Shown here piece by piece: positions 11,178-24,317 of a DNA stretch of 64,000 nt; within the stretch, counting starts at the first letter, position 1; every line of letters begins with the position of its first letter. The position numbers and the translations under genes were made by a program. Source of the DNA: Carposina sasakii (taxonomy: Eukaryota > Arthropoda > Insecta > Lepidoptera > Carposinidae); assembly GCA_014607495.2 (NCBI GenBank), contig CP053161.1:7573115-7637114 (forward strand). The letters run 5' to 3'. The notes beneath the pieces are model-generated. The model was given only the letters and a program-made list of their open reading frames with translations. It was not told the DNA's origin and ran no database searches.

Positions 11178-12391
11178 TATATATAGTATATTTGTTCAAC
11201 ATTGTTTTTACGTTGTTAATACAATATGTATTATTGAAATGAAATGAAATACTTATAGATACGATGATGAACGATGAACTTATAGATATTATTGAAATAA
11301 TATTGGAGATTAGTATTTCGCTTATCATACCCCTTATGTTATACATAAACTATGTTACATGTACGTCATTGTACGTACGCATGAAACAGACACGAGTCAT
11401 TTTCTCTTTGTTTATAGGCCAGTGGGCGCGAGTTAATAGACGTAAAAGTAAAATATGTAATGATATATAAATCAGTACAGATAAGTCCTGACAAACAAAC
11501 GTGACGTGCACGTCCTAATACGTGCAGACTTGTATTAAACAGTGTGTCAGATCGTAACGTAAACCAGTTTAACCACGTCACGGATCCGGTATTGGATGGG
11601 AGCTAGCTACTAGCTCTGCTTTACGACTGTCAACTGTTTTTTATTTATTATTTTCGCCATTATACATAAGATGAGAATATGAATAAATATTCTTGTTGGA
11701 TACTGGCTGGCTTTTCCATTGTCAAAGGCGGCTGGAGTCGCGAGTCACAGCTAGTTTCTATTAATCTGCGCGTCACATCGTGCCCTCATGTTTATATTTA
11801 AAATAATCGATATAATTTAGTGGGGTTACAGTATCACGGCGCCCATTATATGTCGACATAAAGACAGCGGACTTCAGCTGAACAGCAATCGTGGTCACAT
11901 ATTTAGATAAAACGAGTGAATTACCCAGATTGTCGATAGAAGTCAACCAATTTGTCGGATTACGTGTGGCCGACTTCTGCTGCTTAATTAGGCATGCAGA
12001 CGGTTTCGCTGAGCCTTAATTGGTACTTTGGGCTTACACTGTCGATCGCAGATACGTCCAAAAAGTCCTAAAAATAAATTTAACAGCCGCGTGCGTGAGG
12101 TCTCGAGTAACTGGAATGGCTGTACAGAATGAGGTCATTTCCCTTTCATTGCTATTTGTGTTGGAATTTTATTTTTACCACTTAACTGGGTTACAGAAAA
12201 CTTGACTGTAAACAAGTTTAGTATCACAGTGGAAATGGTTTATGTGGACGTGATGTGAATGTGCGCACGGAGTCAATTCGTGGGCGTTTATACTGCTATC
12301 CTGGTGGACTCCATTCATCTTTATTAGATCACATCAACATACATTTCAATCTAAAGTTAAAAGCACTTAACTGTAGGCACCTAATTATTTT
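11178..12391. other. No gene recognised
   Basis: AT-rich sequence with scattered short open frames that lack homology cues. No repeat structure was noticed. Confidence 0.55.
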
Positions 12392-12560
12392 TGACGACCG
12401 ATTCGCGTAGTTTGTACCTTGCCTGCGACGCTCTGGGTTTGAATCCCGGCAGGTGCAAACGTTGATACGATTAAACTTTATTTTCGAGTGGATGTGTCTA
12501 TAGACATTTATGTATTTATATACCGTTGCTAAGTAGCATAATCTTGTATGAAATTAGTTC
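12392..12560 (+). repeat. tRNA-derived SINE, diverged copy
   Basis: GACGACCGATTCGCGTAG, then a B-box-like GGGTTTGAATCCCGG and the tail GCAGGTGCAAACGTTGATA, parallel the better preserved copy at 24770-24925 in order and spacing. Both then share TGTATTTATATACCG. The A box is degraded, so this is an old insertion. Confidence 0.7.
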
Positions 12561-14053
12561 GATATACATAAAAAACTTAATCATAATCACTGGACTATGT
12601 AATAGCATATAACACAAAATATTAATAAAGTTATGGGTACAAGTTAAAATTTATAGCTCACTCTCGTTTAAAACAGCGGTAACTTTAATCCTTGCCAGCA
12701 AGTTTAAAAGTTTCGCAATGACGCCAATTTAAATTACCCACCCATTACCTACACGTGCCTAAAAGCCTATAAAGGTCTACAATATCTTGTAATTTTTGCA
12801 AAAAATGTAGGGTTCTTTGGTAAGTTACTGTTTTGCATCGAGAGTTGGAGTAGTTGCTTTTAACCATTACTTATTTTGTGGGCGTAGGTATGTATGTATA
12901 CAGTTAACACACATTTTTTTTAGATTTCGTTAGTTCTAATTTGCTTTAAGTCAATCAATGTTTACAAAACTCATCCCTATCTGACTCAGTGATTTTAATG
13001 TTAATGTTTTCTTTCATGTGTGTTTTTTGGATGAATTAAATTAAAATTTGCGCGTAAGGGGAGCTATCCCAAAATTCCCAGAGGTCGGGGAAAACTGAAA
13101 TCACGCAGATGAAGCCATGGGCGGCGAAATGTTATGACTTCGTTAGCAAATATAGTTTAATAATATTATAAATAATTGAATTATTTCAAATATACCGTAA
13201 TCTGCCGTAATCTATATAATTAAAGACATGCGTAGTTTTGATATAATAATGATCAATATTGAATATAATGGTTTTGGGTTATAAGCAGTTTTCTATCTGT
13301 AAAGATAGGATTATAACAAAATCATTTATGTTCGTGACTTCGTTTGCATCCACTATCGTAAATAACACAGTCGAAATAGTCTAAGTTATAAAACATTTTT
13401 CCCTAGGAGTACAAATTCAAACACATTGGGTTATTACGGTTTAAAATCAGGAAAATCGTGTGTATAAACAGATATATGGTATTTTTTGGATATTGTACCT
13501 TCGGTATTTTTGTGCTGGATTTAATTATATTAATTTAAGAGATAACAATAAGTAAAGTAAAATATTTATGGATGGATTATTACGTTACATAGTTTTTTAT
13601 ATCTATCTGATAATCTGATAATTTCACAACGTAGTTTCGACATAAAAAGATAAAACTTCGTCACAAAAAAGCCACGAAACAAGCTAATAAACTTGACTCA
13701 TCAAGTTCATTTGACGGCAAGGACATAACACTGAACTTGGGTATCGCAAGATATTTTCGCCGTTGAAATAAAATAATCCCTTAAAATAAAATGTGGTCGT
13801 AAAATAGTGTAACGATAACCGTCTCTAGCGGGCGACGACAGAGACGGTTGCCCACCGCCACCGCCTCACGCGACCGATGTTAACACGTACAAACTATTTC
13901 TCAACCACTTCTTTTCTAATCAAGATGGAATTTAATGAATATGCATAAAATGCATGTATTTATATTATATTATATAATATTAAAATACATTTTAATTGCG
14001 AGATATTTGTTTTTCCTATTTTACATTGAACTCTATCATATAATATATATATA
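12561..14053. other. No gene recognised
   Basis: AT-rich. A short hairpin (CCGTCTCT...AGAGACGG, about 13819-13849) lies in a locally GC-rich patch. It has no coding or RNA-gene signature. Confidence 0.55.
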
Positions 14054-15012
14054 CAGGATGTTTTTTGTGGACACCATTAACGAAGGGTAAGTACTCTATA
14101 GGTAAACATCAAATGAAGTAAGTTTATGTCAAAAAAGCCGACGAGTGCGAGTTGAACTCGCGTGAAGAGGGTTCCGTACGATGTTACCTATCATGTTTTT
14201 TTAAATCTGACAAAAAGTTGGTACGCACAATATTGAGTGATTTACCATGTTATTTTAATATCATGGACTTCTTATAGGTTTTCCTATAATCTATAAGGAG
14301 AAAACTAATTTCTGTATTTTTTTCAAAATTTTAGGTTCAGTAGTTTCGGAGATAAGGGGGGGGGAATGGTCAATTTTCGTCTATTTTCTTGAATAACTTG
14401 GAAACTATTTATTTTAAAATTACAAAAAAATACATTTAAGATCTTCTCAACAAGACCTTTCATTTGATATGCCACACGATGCAGTTTTCAGATTTTTTTT
14501 TTTAATTTTCCCCTTCCCCCCCAAAAATTACCCCCCATATACAGATTTCATCTGCTCACGTCACACCTCTGTGTTTGGGTCACAGGAATTGATATGTGTA
14601 CCAAATTTCAACTTAATCGGTCTAATAGATTCGGAAATAATTGACTGTAAGCGACGGACGGACAGACACACGAGTGATCCTATAAGGGTTCCGTTTTTGT
14701 ATTCAGACGTACGGAACCCTAAAAAACGTTGGGAATTTTTTTTTATTAAAAAAAAATTACTTGATCGGGCGAAATTTATAGTGTCTAGTGTTTATGTTAG
14801 TTTTTTAATTGACAAATATTAATTATTTCTCGTGAAAAAATCTTGCTACGCGCGTCTATGTGCATTTATGCAGAAAAACGCAGTACTCAACTTTGGACCC
14901 TAATATTTTGGAAACCAGACACTTCCCAGGTATGCTTCCATGGAGAAAAATTATCGTGATGATGAGGAGATTCCGTAGTTTTCGGGAACGTTGACGACCA
15001 AAAATCACCCTG
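14054..15012. mobile_element. Non-autonomous DNA transposon, TA target (Tc1/mariner-like ends)
   Basis: Both ends sit next to TA dinucleotides (14052-14053 and 15013-15014). The termini CAGGATGTTTTTTGTGG and CCAAAAATCACCCTG are imperfect inverted repeats, matching the CAGGGTG class also seen at 23765 and 31045. The interior has no transposase. It contains a short hairpin-rich segment around GACGGACGGACAGACACACG and GGGTTCCGT / ACGGAACCC that is repetitive in character. Confidence 0.65.
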
Positions 15013-15750
15013 TATCTTTACTTTTTTTTTCACAAAATGAAAGACATATTGTGAATGTAAGGATTTTCAGCGCTTAGTTAACTTATCTACGTAAACTGAT
15101 ATAAAACTAAAAGCTAAAATTATGTTTTAAGGGATTAGGTTAATACCTACTTAATTCATTTAACAATACTAATATCTTCATAGAGTTTCTAACTCATTCT
15201 CTACACAGATAAAACAAACGAAAATATCATGAAATATAGCCCTTCGGCTCCTTTATAACGTTGTTTACGTGTTTTCCCATAACCTCACTTTGTCCACAAA
15301 GTATAACGATGAGACCAAAATAAACTTGCTCCCTCCTTATTTATGGAAATAAAAATAGATCTAAAGTTATTTGTGGTCTAAATTGTGATAAATAAAAGTA
15401 AATAAAACTTTTGTGAAAGCTGATTTTTTATTCATAAGGTAGGCGTGACATCATCTTTCGAAAGTCATCCAAACTAGGCACGAGTCACAACATTACAAAA
15501 AATAATAAATAAATAATAAATTTTATTTGAAATCAAGTATTTACAATTCATCCTTATCTAATATTTAACAGAGTAGGTATTTGTAAAAGAAAAACACTTT
15601 GCCATAATACAAGGAGAGCTGAGTTTATAGCGGTCCCCACACAAGGTCAGGCCTGTATCGTGGGGGCCAGAAAAGAATTACAGTGGAGAGTTAAAATGTT
15701 AGGTGTACTCTGAGAAGTTACCGTTGAACAATAATATATGTAAGTACGTA

Positions 15751-17049
15751 CGAGGGCTGTTTGATAAGTCGTTTTAAAAAGTAATTTTTTTAAATTTTTT
15801 TTAAAACAATTTACATTTATTTCTCAACATAGTCTCCTTTGAGGGCCAAACACTTGTTCCAGCGAGTTTCCAATTTTTTTATCCCCTCCACAAAATACGT
15901 TTTGTCGAGGTCTTCAAAAGAGGCGTTTACACCAGCGATGCAGTCCTCATTTGTCAAAAATTTTTGCCCTCCAAGCCATCTTTTCAGATTTGGGAATAGG
16001 TAATAATCGCACGGAGCTAGATCCGGCGAATACGGAGCATGCGGAACCAGTTCGAAGCCCAACTCGTGGATTTTGGCCATTGCAATAGTTGACGTGTGCA
16101 CTGGGGCATTGTCTTGATGAAAGAGGACTTTCTTGGGGGACAATTTTGGTCGTTTTTCCAACAATTCGGCATTAAAACGGTCCAATAACTCTGCGTAATA
16201 ACGGCCAGTGATAGTCTTTCCCTTTTCCAAGTAATCAATCATAATGATTCCTTCGCCATCCCAGAAGACTGTCGCCATGACCTTTCCAGCCGACAAAACA
16301 GTCTTGGCCTTCTTTGGGGCACGTTCACCAGTCGCCATCCATTGTTTTGATTGCTGTTTTGATTCAGGTGTATAATGATGGACCCAAGTTTCGTCCACAG
16401 TGACAAATCGACTCAAAAAATTCCGAGGATTACGCTTCATCATATCCAAACACAGTTTTGAAATTCGCTTTCTTTCGTGTTTTTGTTCGATTGTCAACAA
16501 ACGTGGCACCCATCGTGCAGACAGCTTTGTCATACCCAAATATTCATGCAGGATTTTATGTACTCGCTCAGTGGAGATGCCTGTGTTCTCAGCTATTTTA
16601 CGCACCTTCACTCGGCGGTCGTCGAGTACAATATTATGGACTTCTTCAACAACATCCTCAGTAGTGACTTCGATTGGGCGACCAGAGCGTGGAGCATCAG
16701 ATGTGCTTGACCGACCACGTTTAAAATCATTTATCCAGTTATAAACAGTCTGCAACGTTGGTGCGTTAGTGCCATGAACAGAATCAAGTTCAGTTTTTAT
16801 TGTGGCAGCACTGCAACCCTTCATAAAAAAATGTTTTATAACGGCACGAAATTCAGTTTTTTCCATAGTTGTTGAATATTTACGAGTGATCACAGTTAAA
16901 CAATGGTTATACTGACAAAAACTTGTTTTTTTTTTGCTGAATTTTTGACAGTCTTAATTTGAAAGATTGTGCCTGCCAGTGTTAACGCCATTTACCAGAA
17001 AAAAAGGTTTTACAAATAGTTTTTAAAAGGACTTATCAAACAGCCCTCG
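15751..17049 (-). mobile_element. Full-length mariner element with TA target duplication
   Basis: The 1,299-bp element is bounded by terminal inverted repeats starting CGAGGGCTGTTTGATAAGTC at both ends, about 30 bp long with one mismatch. TA dinucleotides flank it at 15749-15750 and 17050-17051. The size matches the 1.3 kb expected for a complete mariner, and the single transposase frame inside is unbroken. It is nested in a LINE. Confidence 0.95.
15817..16866 (-). CDS. Mariner transposase, intact, DD34D
   Basis: This 349-residue protein cuts and pastes the element at TA sites. I chose the Met at 16866 (MEKTEFRAV...) rather than an in-frame Met nine codons upstream because family members start with MEK-EFR at this point and are about 345-350 residues long. 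The N-terminal half has the paired helix-turn-helix region. A WVPRLL motif (usual form WVPHEL) is present. The catalytic triad is visible as D158 in VTVDETW, D252 in HQDNAP and D287 in APCDYYLF. Exactly 34 residues lie between the last two aspartates, so it is DD34D. The C-terminal LETRWNKCLALKGDYVE resembles irritans-type mariners. No stop or frameshift is present, so the protein may be functional. Activity cannot be inferred from sequence alone. Confidence 0.93.
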   Translation of the reverse strand: MEKTEFRAVIKHFFMKGCSAATIKTELDSVHGTNAPTLQTVYNWINDFKRGRSSTSDAPRSGRPIEVTTEDVVEEVHNIVLDDRRVKVRKIAENTGISTERVHKILHEYLGMTKLSARWVPRLLTIEQKHERKRISKLCLDMMKRNPRNFLSRFVTVDETWVHHYTPESKQQSKQWMATGERAPKKAKTVLSAGKVMATVFWDGEGIIMIDYLEKGKTITGRYYAELLDRFNAELLEKRPKLSPKKVLFHQDNAPVHTSTIAMAKIHELGFELVPHAPYSPDLAPCDYYLFPNLKRWLGGQKFLTNEDCIAGVNASFEDLDKTYFVEGIKKLETRWNKCLALKGDYVEK

Positions 17050-19503
17050 TACATATATAGAATTTAACATAAAAAAGTAAAGAAATCAAAGATAGTAGAT
17101 AAATGTAAATGTATATTTATTTTTATGTCAATATATTTAAGTATATACACACTTATATATACTTATATACATACAAACATACATAAATATACATTAGGTA
17201 ATTATATATATGTACTTATAGATAAATAATGGATAATAAGATAATGGTAATCTACGATTGAACTAACAGTAATGCTTCAGATCGCTCGTACGATAGTCCA
17301 AGGAGGAATTTCGAAACTAGTACTTTGGCTTGACGAATTGAACTATTTTTTATGTCACAGAATTTAGCGATTTGCTTGTAAATAAAAGGTAGACGGTAGA
17401 ATTGGAAATGTTTGGCAAATGTAGTTTTAACTAGGGTCTGATGAATTTGGAATACCCGCTTTTTTAGTAGAGCTTATATTCCCCGGAGGTGATGGTAGTC
17501 TGATGCGCTGACAAGAAGGTTTTCAGAATGTATAATTGAAAGTAAAGTGAGGACTTTAGCATCAGCATTAAGTGATTCGGTAGGAAAACGAAAAGGTTTT
17601 TTAAGCATTACTTTTAAAACAGAACGTTGAGCCCACTCTAGTGTGAGCATCACTGTGACACCGATCCTCTCCAAGCTGTAATACAGTAAGTAGTTATAAA
17701 CTCACAAAGCGAAACGTATACCAGCTGCAAAATCCGACGATCAGCAGAGATCCTTAACAGTCGCATAATGTGAGCCAGCCTTCTAATTATCAGACCTACT
17801 GCTGAAATATGGGGTTTGAATGACAGATTCTGGTCTATTTCTACGCCCAAGTGCCTGGATACAGTCCACGCGAGTAATTTCCTCACATGTCCTGTTACAT
17901 GATGAATGGATCTTTAATATGGTAGGAGATTTCGGCATAGAGGCGCGAGTTTAGAGTAAGGAGATTGCTATCCAGCCAGCGCTTTATCTTCTCCATACCA
18001 TGCTCTGCTTTTTCCAGTGCCCCCTTCCAAGTGTTAGCATGAAAAAGAGCTACCGTGTCATCAGCATCTTCCCCACTTCGTGTAAGTCATTTATATAAAT
18101 AATGAACAACGTCGGCCCAAGGACACTTCCCTGTGGGGCTCCAAAGTGCATCGGCAGTTCTTCACTGCAGTAACTACCTATTCTAACATGTTGTATACGG
18201 TTAGTAAGGTAACTTTGGAACCATGCCAGTGGAAGACCTCTTATTCCAAGAGACTCAAGCTTTTTTAAGAGGATTGGCACTGACACGGTATCAAAGGCCT
18301 TAGCTAGATCAAGAAATACCCAAACACAGTTCATCGATTTATCAAGCTTGGATGCAACTTGTCCCGTTAGTAAATTAACTACATCCTCAGTCGACCTTCC
18401 ACATCTGAACCCAAATTGCTTGTCAGATAGCAGATTAAATTATTACAAGGCGAGAATTGACAAGTTTTTCGAGAATTTTGGATAATATTCCCAGCAAGGA
18501 TATTGGTCTGTAATTTTCTGGAGTATTTTTGGAGCCATCTTTGTGTATTGGGATTACTACTGCCAGTTTCCAATCCTGTGGAAAGATTCCATTTTCCAGG
18601 CTAAGATTAGATATACAGGGTTAATTTAAAAACATCAATGACCTCGCAGGACTAGATAGTTAAAATCATAAACAATAAAATTAGTTCTACGAGTTTTATC
18701 ATAACTCAATACATTAATTAAAAATGATTTTCCAAGCTTTTATTGTACATTTATAAGTCTATGTTCCATTCGAAGAAGTTAGACGCGCGCGGTCGCGTGC
18801 TCACCTGTGTTATGTACAGACTTAAGAACATTCAGAAGTAATACTAAATTGATATTTATTATTGTATGAAAGTAAAATATGTTAAATTACCAAAACTTGT
18901 AGAACAAATGTTGTTGTTTATGATGGTAGCTACCTAGTCTTGCGAACATTGTTTAGCTTGAATTGTGTTGCAAGAAATATTTCAGTGGTTTTAAGGGCGT
19001 TAAGAAGTTTGTCAGAGAGGCTAGTTCCTATGTTTGCAAAGTATGTATTACAACGATTAATTGACTCTTGGGCATTTGGCTTGTTTTTGAGTAATTCGGT
19101 ATTAGATGTGTTCCGGTTTGGGCTTTCAGTTATGTTTTTTATAACTTTCCAGATCTCTTTAGATTTTTTCCTGTTGTCTTCCAGTGCTTTGCCTTCATAA
19201 GCTCTCTTTAATCTGTGCAGAAGCTCCGTACAGAAATTTCGGTACCTTGTGTAAACAAGTTTTCGTACTGGATCATCAGGATTTTTCTTTAGATCCAGGT
19301 GCAGCTTATCCCGGTGTCTCATACATCTTATAAGCCCCGGTGTGATCCAGGGCTTCAGAATATATTTAGATCTGCTAACACGCTTCTGAGATGTATGATT
19401 TTGCACAGAGTTAGATAAAATTGTACCAAATTCCTTCACAGCGCTGTCAACATCGCGTGTGTTTATTACAGTAGTCCAGTCGGATTGTTTAAGGTCTGCA
19501 GAA

Positions 19504-20239
19504 ACAGCCAGAAAACAAGCAACACAACACCCACCAAATAATGTCCAAGTGAAACGTGTTGAAAAGTTACATTATACTCGTATTATCTAAAAACATCTTA
19601 ACAACAGTAAGTATAGATTGGCAGAAATATGAAAATTTTAAATTAGTGAAGTAGATGCTTGAAATGAAATATTATTATTCGGCTCATTTTCCTTGATACC
19701 CATATACAATTAGGGACAAATTTTAAACTGACACACGATGCTTAATTAAGTGAGTCAAGAATGGTCACGGGCGCGTAATAAGATCAGATTCTATCGCCCA
19801 CATAACGGTTTATGTGTGCGTGATGCGTCACATTGTCTGGGAAGGAGTCGCGGCAGACAGGTCGTGATCGCCGCCACATCCCGTCTCAGACTATCGACAT
19901 AGATTACGCACAAACAGTATCGCCTCCCACGTATTCTACTAAACAACTTGGCTCCCATCTACTACATGGATGACGTAGCGTAATTTGTGAATGAGTGTTG
20001 CGTAAAACCAGGCTGTATCTACTTGGAAATAGTTCCTTGTTTCATCCTTATTAAGCGTGGCTGGTTTTTGATGTTTGCCTGTTCATTATTCTTTGGCACG
20101 GTTATTTTAAGCTTTATTCCGAGGAAAATTGCTTTCCAGATCGTTCGAGATAATTAATTATCGCTTTGGTCATTGGTTACTCGATAATTCAATTTGAGTA
20201 GGTTGTTGTTTGTTTTTCTTGAGTAACTAAGTATGGAGC
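19504..20239. other. No gene recognised
   Basis: AT-rich, no coding or repeat signature noticed beyond the truncated LINE edge. Confidence 0.5.
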
Positions 20240-20430
20240 TTGACACCAGGTGAGTGTCACCTCACCGCATATAAGGTGCGTGTTCTGTGGCCCGCCGGAG
20301 TCAGGCGAGCACCTGCGCCGATGCACCCGCGTGCAGCTCCGCGCCAGCCAGTCTGGCGCCTGCCGCGGCCCCATGCGACCCCCAAACCCCTCTCCTGCCG
20401 CCCACGTCGCGCTTGTTTTCAACTTTGATT
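20240..20430. other. GC-rich island, possible orphan exon, strand unresolved
   Basis: About 170 bp of strongly GC-rich sequence sits abruptly in AT-rich DNA. On + one frame from 20250 is open for about 60 codons with a cysteine/histidine pattern (CVFCG...EHLRRC), and CAG precedes it. On - another frame is open and meets a donor-like GTGAGG. All frames being open is expected of GC-rich DNA, so neither is strong. It could be a host exon, a CpG-rich promoter or first exon, or a captured fragment. Confidence 0.3.
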
Positions 20431-21584
20431 GATAATTTGTTATTGGAGTGCGTATCCGCTTTCGAAAACATTACAATGTTGTATTCAGATCACAATTGGA
20501 CTTGTATCTAGATGGCGAGGCCTTTGTAAACAAAATCTTGATGGCTACGATCATGCAAATGACTGTTCGTTCAATCACTTTCATCAAAGTATTTTATAAA
20601 GTATTTCCGTATGTCTCTTTTTATGACATATAGAGAAATAGTCTAATATTTAGAGGCTATGTAGTAGGCACTGCAAAGTCCTAAAGATTTTTTTTATGAT
20701 AACGTTTTAATTTAAATCAAGCTCAGATTCAGGTCGGTAAAGTATCAACTACAGGCATGAACGTACTACAGGCCTAAGAATATCTTGAACGACAGGTCAA
20801 AGGGTTAATTAAAAGCAACGACACAACATTGAGGTAAAGAAACTTGCACCGGCTTGTTGGTTTTTAATCGGATACACTTACATCAGAGATTATAGGTGCT
20901 CTATCAGATGTTTCCTTTTTCACCGTTTATTGGACGACATTTCCAGCCAGTGGATATCGTTTCAGTCAGACTCGTTTGTAAAAATATGAAACTTTATGAT
21001 AATGAAACTAAGTACATAAGTATACGAGAATTTTGCAAAACCGCTGAGGTAGGCAGATAGAAGTCATAGGTATGAACAATATTCAAGGGTCAAAATTATA
21101 ATTTGATATTTTCAAGAAATTCTACCAATAACTGGGTCTAGGACCGAAACCACCATTATTTGTAAATTAGACTAAAATCACCCCTGAAATTAGACACTTC
21201 GGCCAAATCGCGCGAAATGGATAAGAAAATCACGGGGAGATGATTTGGTTAATTCGTGCGGTTAGTTTTGGGAACCGATTTAATTGAAGGGTATTTTCAT
21301 TATCGCCAGGAAGGTTCTGGTTGGTTTTGATCACAATAGTTTTAGCGTTTGTGATATCTTCCAATTCGTAAGTAGATAACATCCAGTAAAATATTCCGAT
21401 TCGCCTTTATCTACTAAGTACTTCTGGGATGTGGAATTCCCTACACATGTCTGCTTCTCTTTAGCAAATACAATACGAATATATTCAACACATACATTTG
21501 AATTTACTATCAAGTACAATTTGAGTAATTTTAACAAAATAAGTGGCAATACTTTGTGGGTTCTGATTATGAGTCTGGTAGGTA
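20431..21584. other. No gene recognised
   Basis: AT-rich sequence without coding, RNA or repeat signature that I can support. Confidence 0.5.
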
Positions 21585-21760
21585 CTAGCGGTCGCCCATG
21601 ACTTCGTCCGTATAAACTTCGAAATTCCTGTTTTCCCGGGCCCGCAGGTATTTCGGAAAATTTCTTTCTTATCGGATGCCTACGTCATACAAAGAACATA
21701 TCCCCTAAGTTCCAGTTTAGGCTGTGCATTGATCCATAATGCGTCAGTCAGTCATTCATT
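21585..21760 (-). mobile_element. Helitron-like 3' end fragment
   Basis: Read on the minus strand the unit ends in CGGACGAAGTCATGGGCGACC followed by GCTAG|T, i.e. a GC-rich foldback close to a CTAG terminus followed by T, as in the other Helitron-like copies here. The body is diverged and the 5' end is not clear. Confidence 0.5.
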
Positions 21761-23764
21761 TTTTATATGTATACACTTTGAGCAGATTACTTACTGAGTG
21801 GGTAACTGAAATACTTTGGACAGATGAAAATGGCCACAAAAAGCCATATCTTTGGAGACTAGTAATAGGGAAAGAGTAAATTGCCCGGAAATGTCATGAG
21901 AAAGAAAATGTGAACTATAAAATTACGCACACGATATTGTGGAATAAAATTTTTAGCATGCCTATATCCTTTACGTGGCGTGTCATAAAATAAAGTTGAT
22001 ATAAAAGTCTGGTCATAGAATAATATAAAGCAAAATATAATCTAATACTCGCTCGGGGACAATGCGAACGAGCTTCTGCGTAATCCTCACAATGACTTCT
22101 TCGTGAAGAATTATATGCCCCTGGGAGTCGTAAACAACACCTAGGTTTGAGGAACAGTCTATTCTTAGCTTAGTTGCGAATAGTTTGTTTTACCTTTTAC
22201 CCTAAAGTGGTAAAGGATTTTTATTATTTAAAATAAAATTTGGATTCTACCTATAGATTGCATTCTAACTATTTGAACTGCTTGGAAGTTATATTTTGAT
22301 TATATGCATAAATTTCGATATAACAGTGAGTTACTTTGATTTTAATCTAAAACTAAGTACCGACAAACATGCGGTTTACGAGTATGTATACGTAATGTAC
22401 ACTCATCAAGCACAACTCGTAGCACTTGGGACTGAACAATATGCGTGCATAATATAGTCTCTAAAATGTATTTGTCCAGTCAGTGGTTTAGTTTAATCAA
22501 AGAAAAAAAGTTTAAACAACAAAAGCATATGTTTATTATAACTTTAGTGACATTGAAAATATAGCTAAATATGTAGATACGGTACGTAAAGTAAACGATA
22601 TTGGGTATCAGTATTTTGAGCGAGGTTAAATAAGGAATCATTAGCATAACATAAACAAGTTTCTAGTTGCGGTTTCGATATCAAATATTCCTTCTGAGAA
22701 CATACGCTGTGATAATTCGATGAAATATCGAGTTTCTAATCCTGGCCAAGTATAATTTTGCTAAACAAATAACTTTGTGTATATTACGAAATGTATCAGA
22801 GTTATTAATGTTAGATAAAAATAATGTCTTGATAACATAATTAATTGAAACTAACTAAAATATTACGATTTTGATTGAACATTATTATGCTTAGGTACTT
22901 ACTTAATAGAAATGTACGTACGTACTGTTTTCTTTACTTAAATATATTATGAACAATAAACATTGAACAAGTAAAAACGTACATATAAGGATTGACATAG
23001 CCAAGAGGAACGCTGACGAAGTTTGATATATACATTATTGTAGCATTTAGTTTACAAAATAACGGTATCAAAAGCCCAAGGCCGTAAAAGGAAAATAACT
23101 AGAAACGAGAATGCTTAGTCCTTCAATGACCTTTGTGAGGAGCGTGGGTGAGTATACTTAAACGGTATTTATTTCTCGTAAATATTCAGCTTTCATGCCT
23201 GGAAGAATCAAACGGCTCAACTGATGCTCGGGTTTCGCTTAATTTGCTTTCGTACTTGTTCGTCTTTTAGACGTAAAAATATTTAATACAGCTTCAGTAA
23301 CATCAAGAAACTTTGCTTAATGAACTATCATTATAAAATCTTTTGCATGTGGAAATGGCGCTTCCAGATACTATTTTAATGGCAAGCTATTATGAGCTAT
23401 ACTCAGGTGAATAGAAGAAATTTTGCTAAAGGGTGCATTAGAAAAGGTCGTATTTAGCTATCTTGGAAAAGGATAAACCGGTTTCGACGGTACTACGTAC
23501 GTTATGTACACTAAAAAACTAAGTACAAAAGTGGTACGAGCACACAAACAGTTTGGCCTTCACTGTCAGTAAGAATTTCTCGTGCACGCCTACCTACGAG
23601 CATAGCCTAAATAAACAGCCACAATGAAAACCATAATGTCATTTACTGTTATTTTTGTTAACAGATTTGTTAACAAAAATAATTTGCCTAGTTTACGACT
23701 TATTTTGAATTAGTAAATAAAATATAAGGGACAGTTAGGTACTTTATATATTTACATAATTATA
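21761..23764. other. No gene recognised
   Basis: AT-rich with no open frame of note on either strand. No repeat structure noticed. Confidence 0.5.
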
Positions 23765-24223
23765 CAGGGTGGGGGTGACAGCCAGGCAATTACTGAAATT
23801 CTGAATAAGTACCAATGTATTGAGTTATACGACAGTGTTATTACTCGTAAAAAATGTATTTTTGATTTTATTATCAGTAATCTTCGCTCTCCGCGCCAAT
23901 TGTATCGGGCGATCCTGTGACTAATTAAATGGGCTTATTGGTTATTGTGTGACACATTGTTGTTTTTTGGATCACTTGTGACGCTCCATTAGGATTGATC
24001 ACTTATTTGAACTTTTTTGACGGCAATATTTTTTTAAAATCATATTTTGGGAACAAAATATTTTAAAGTCATTATCTAAGGCCTACTTAAATGAACTAAG
24101 TTAGTTTTTTTTCCTGAAAATAAGAAAAAAAATATCGGATTTTTTTTTAATTTTCCTGCGAAAATTTTCAGTGATTTCCGCCTCAGAATCATGGTCTGAA
24201 ATCATGCTGTCACAAACACCTTG
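23765..24223. mobile_element. Non-autonomous TA-target DNA element (MITE)
   Basis: The ends CAGGGTGGGGGTGACAGCC and GCTGTCACAAACACCTTG are inverted repeats with a few mismatches. TA flanks both ends (23763-23764, 24224-24225). It is 459 bp, with no transposase. The ends place it near the Tc1/mariner-like MITEs at 14054 and 31045. Confidence 0.7.
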
Positions 24224-24317
24224 TAATTGAGTAACTATACTTATTATTTTGTGAATTTTCTAAGAACCTGATGATCAAATATTACTAAATAAAGAAACCT
24301 CTCTTTCATATTAAATA

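Larger units (their letters stand above)
15486..19503 (-). mobile_element. Non-LTR retrotransposon (Jockey/CR1-like), decayed and split by a mariner
   Basis: Minus-strand frames, in order from the right, encode a pre-RT region (about 19502-18930), reverse transcriptase blocks (FLDLAKAFDTVS, then FGAPQGSVLGP at 18334-18050) and post-RT segments (17886-17474). The 3' end near 15486-15520 is a TAAA-rich tail, typical of LINE termini. Frames are interrupted repeatedly. A mariner (15751-17049) separates the 3' UTR from the coding part. A further segment of about 330 bp (about 18602-18929) with no RT similarity interrupts the region between the pre-RT and RT parts. The 5' end is truncated near 19503. 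It resembles the LINE at 39187-41417, which has the same KAFDTVSVPIL motif. Confidence 0.75.
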
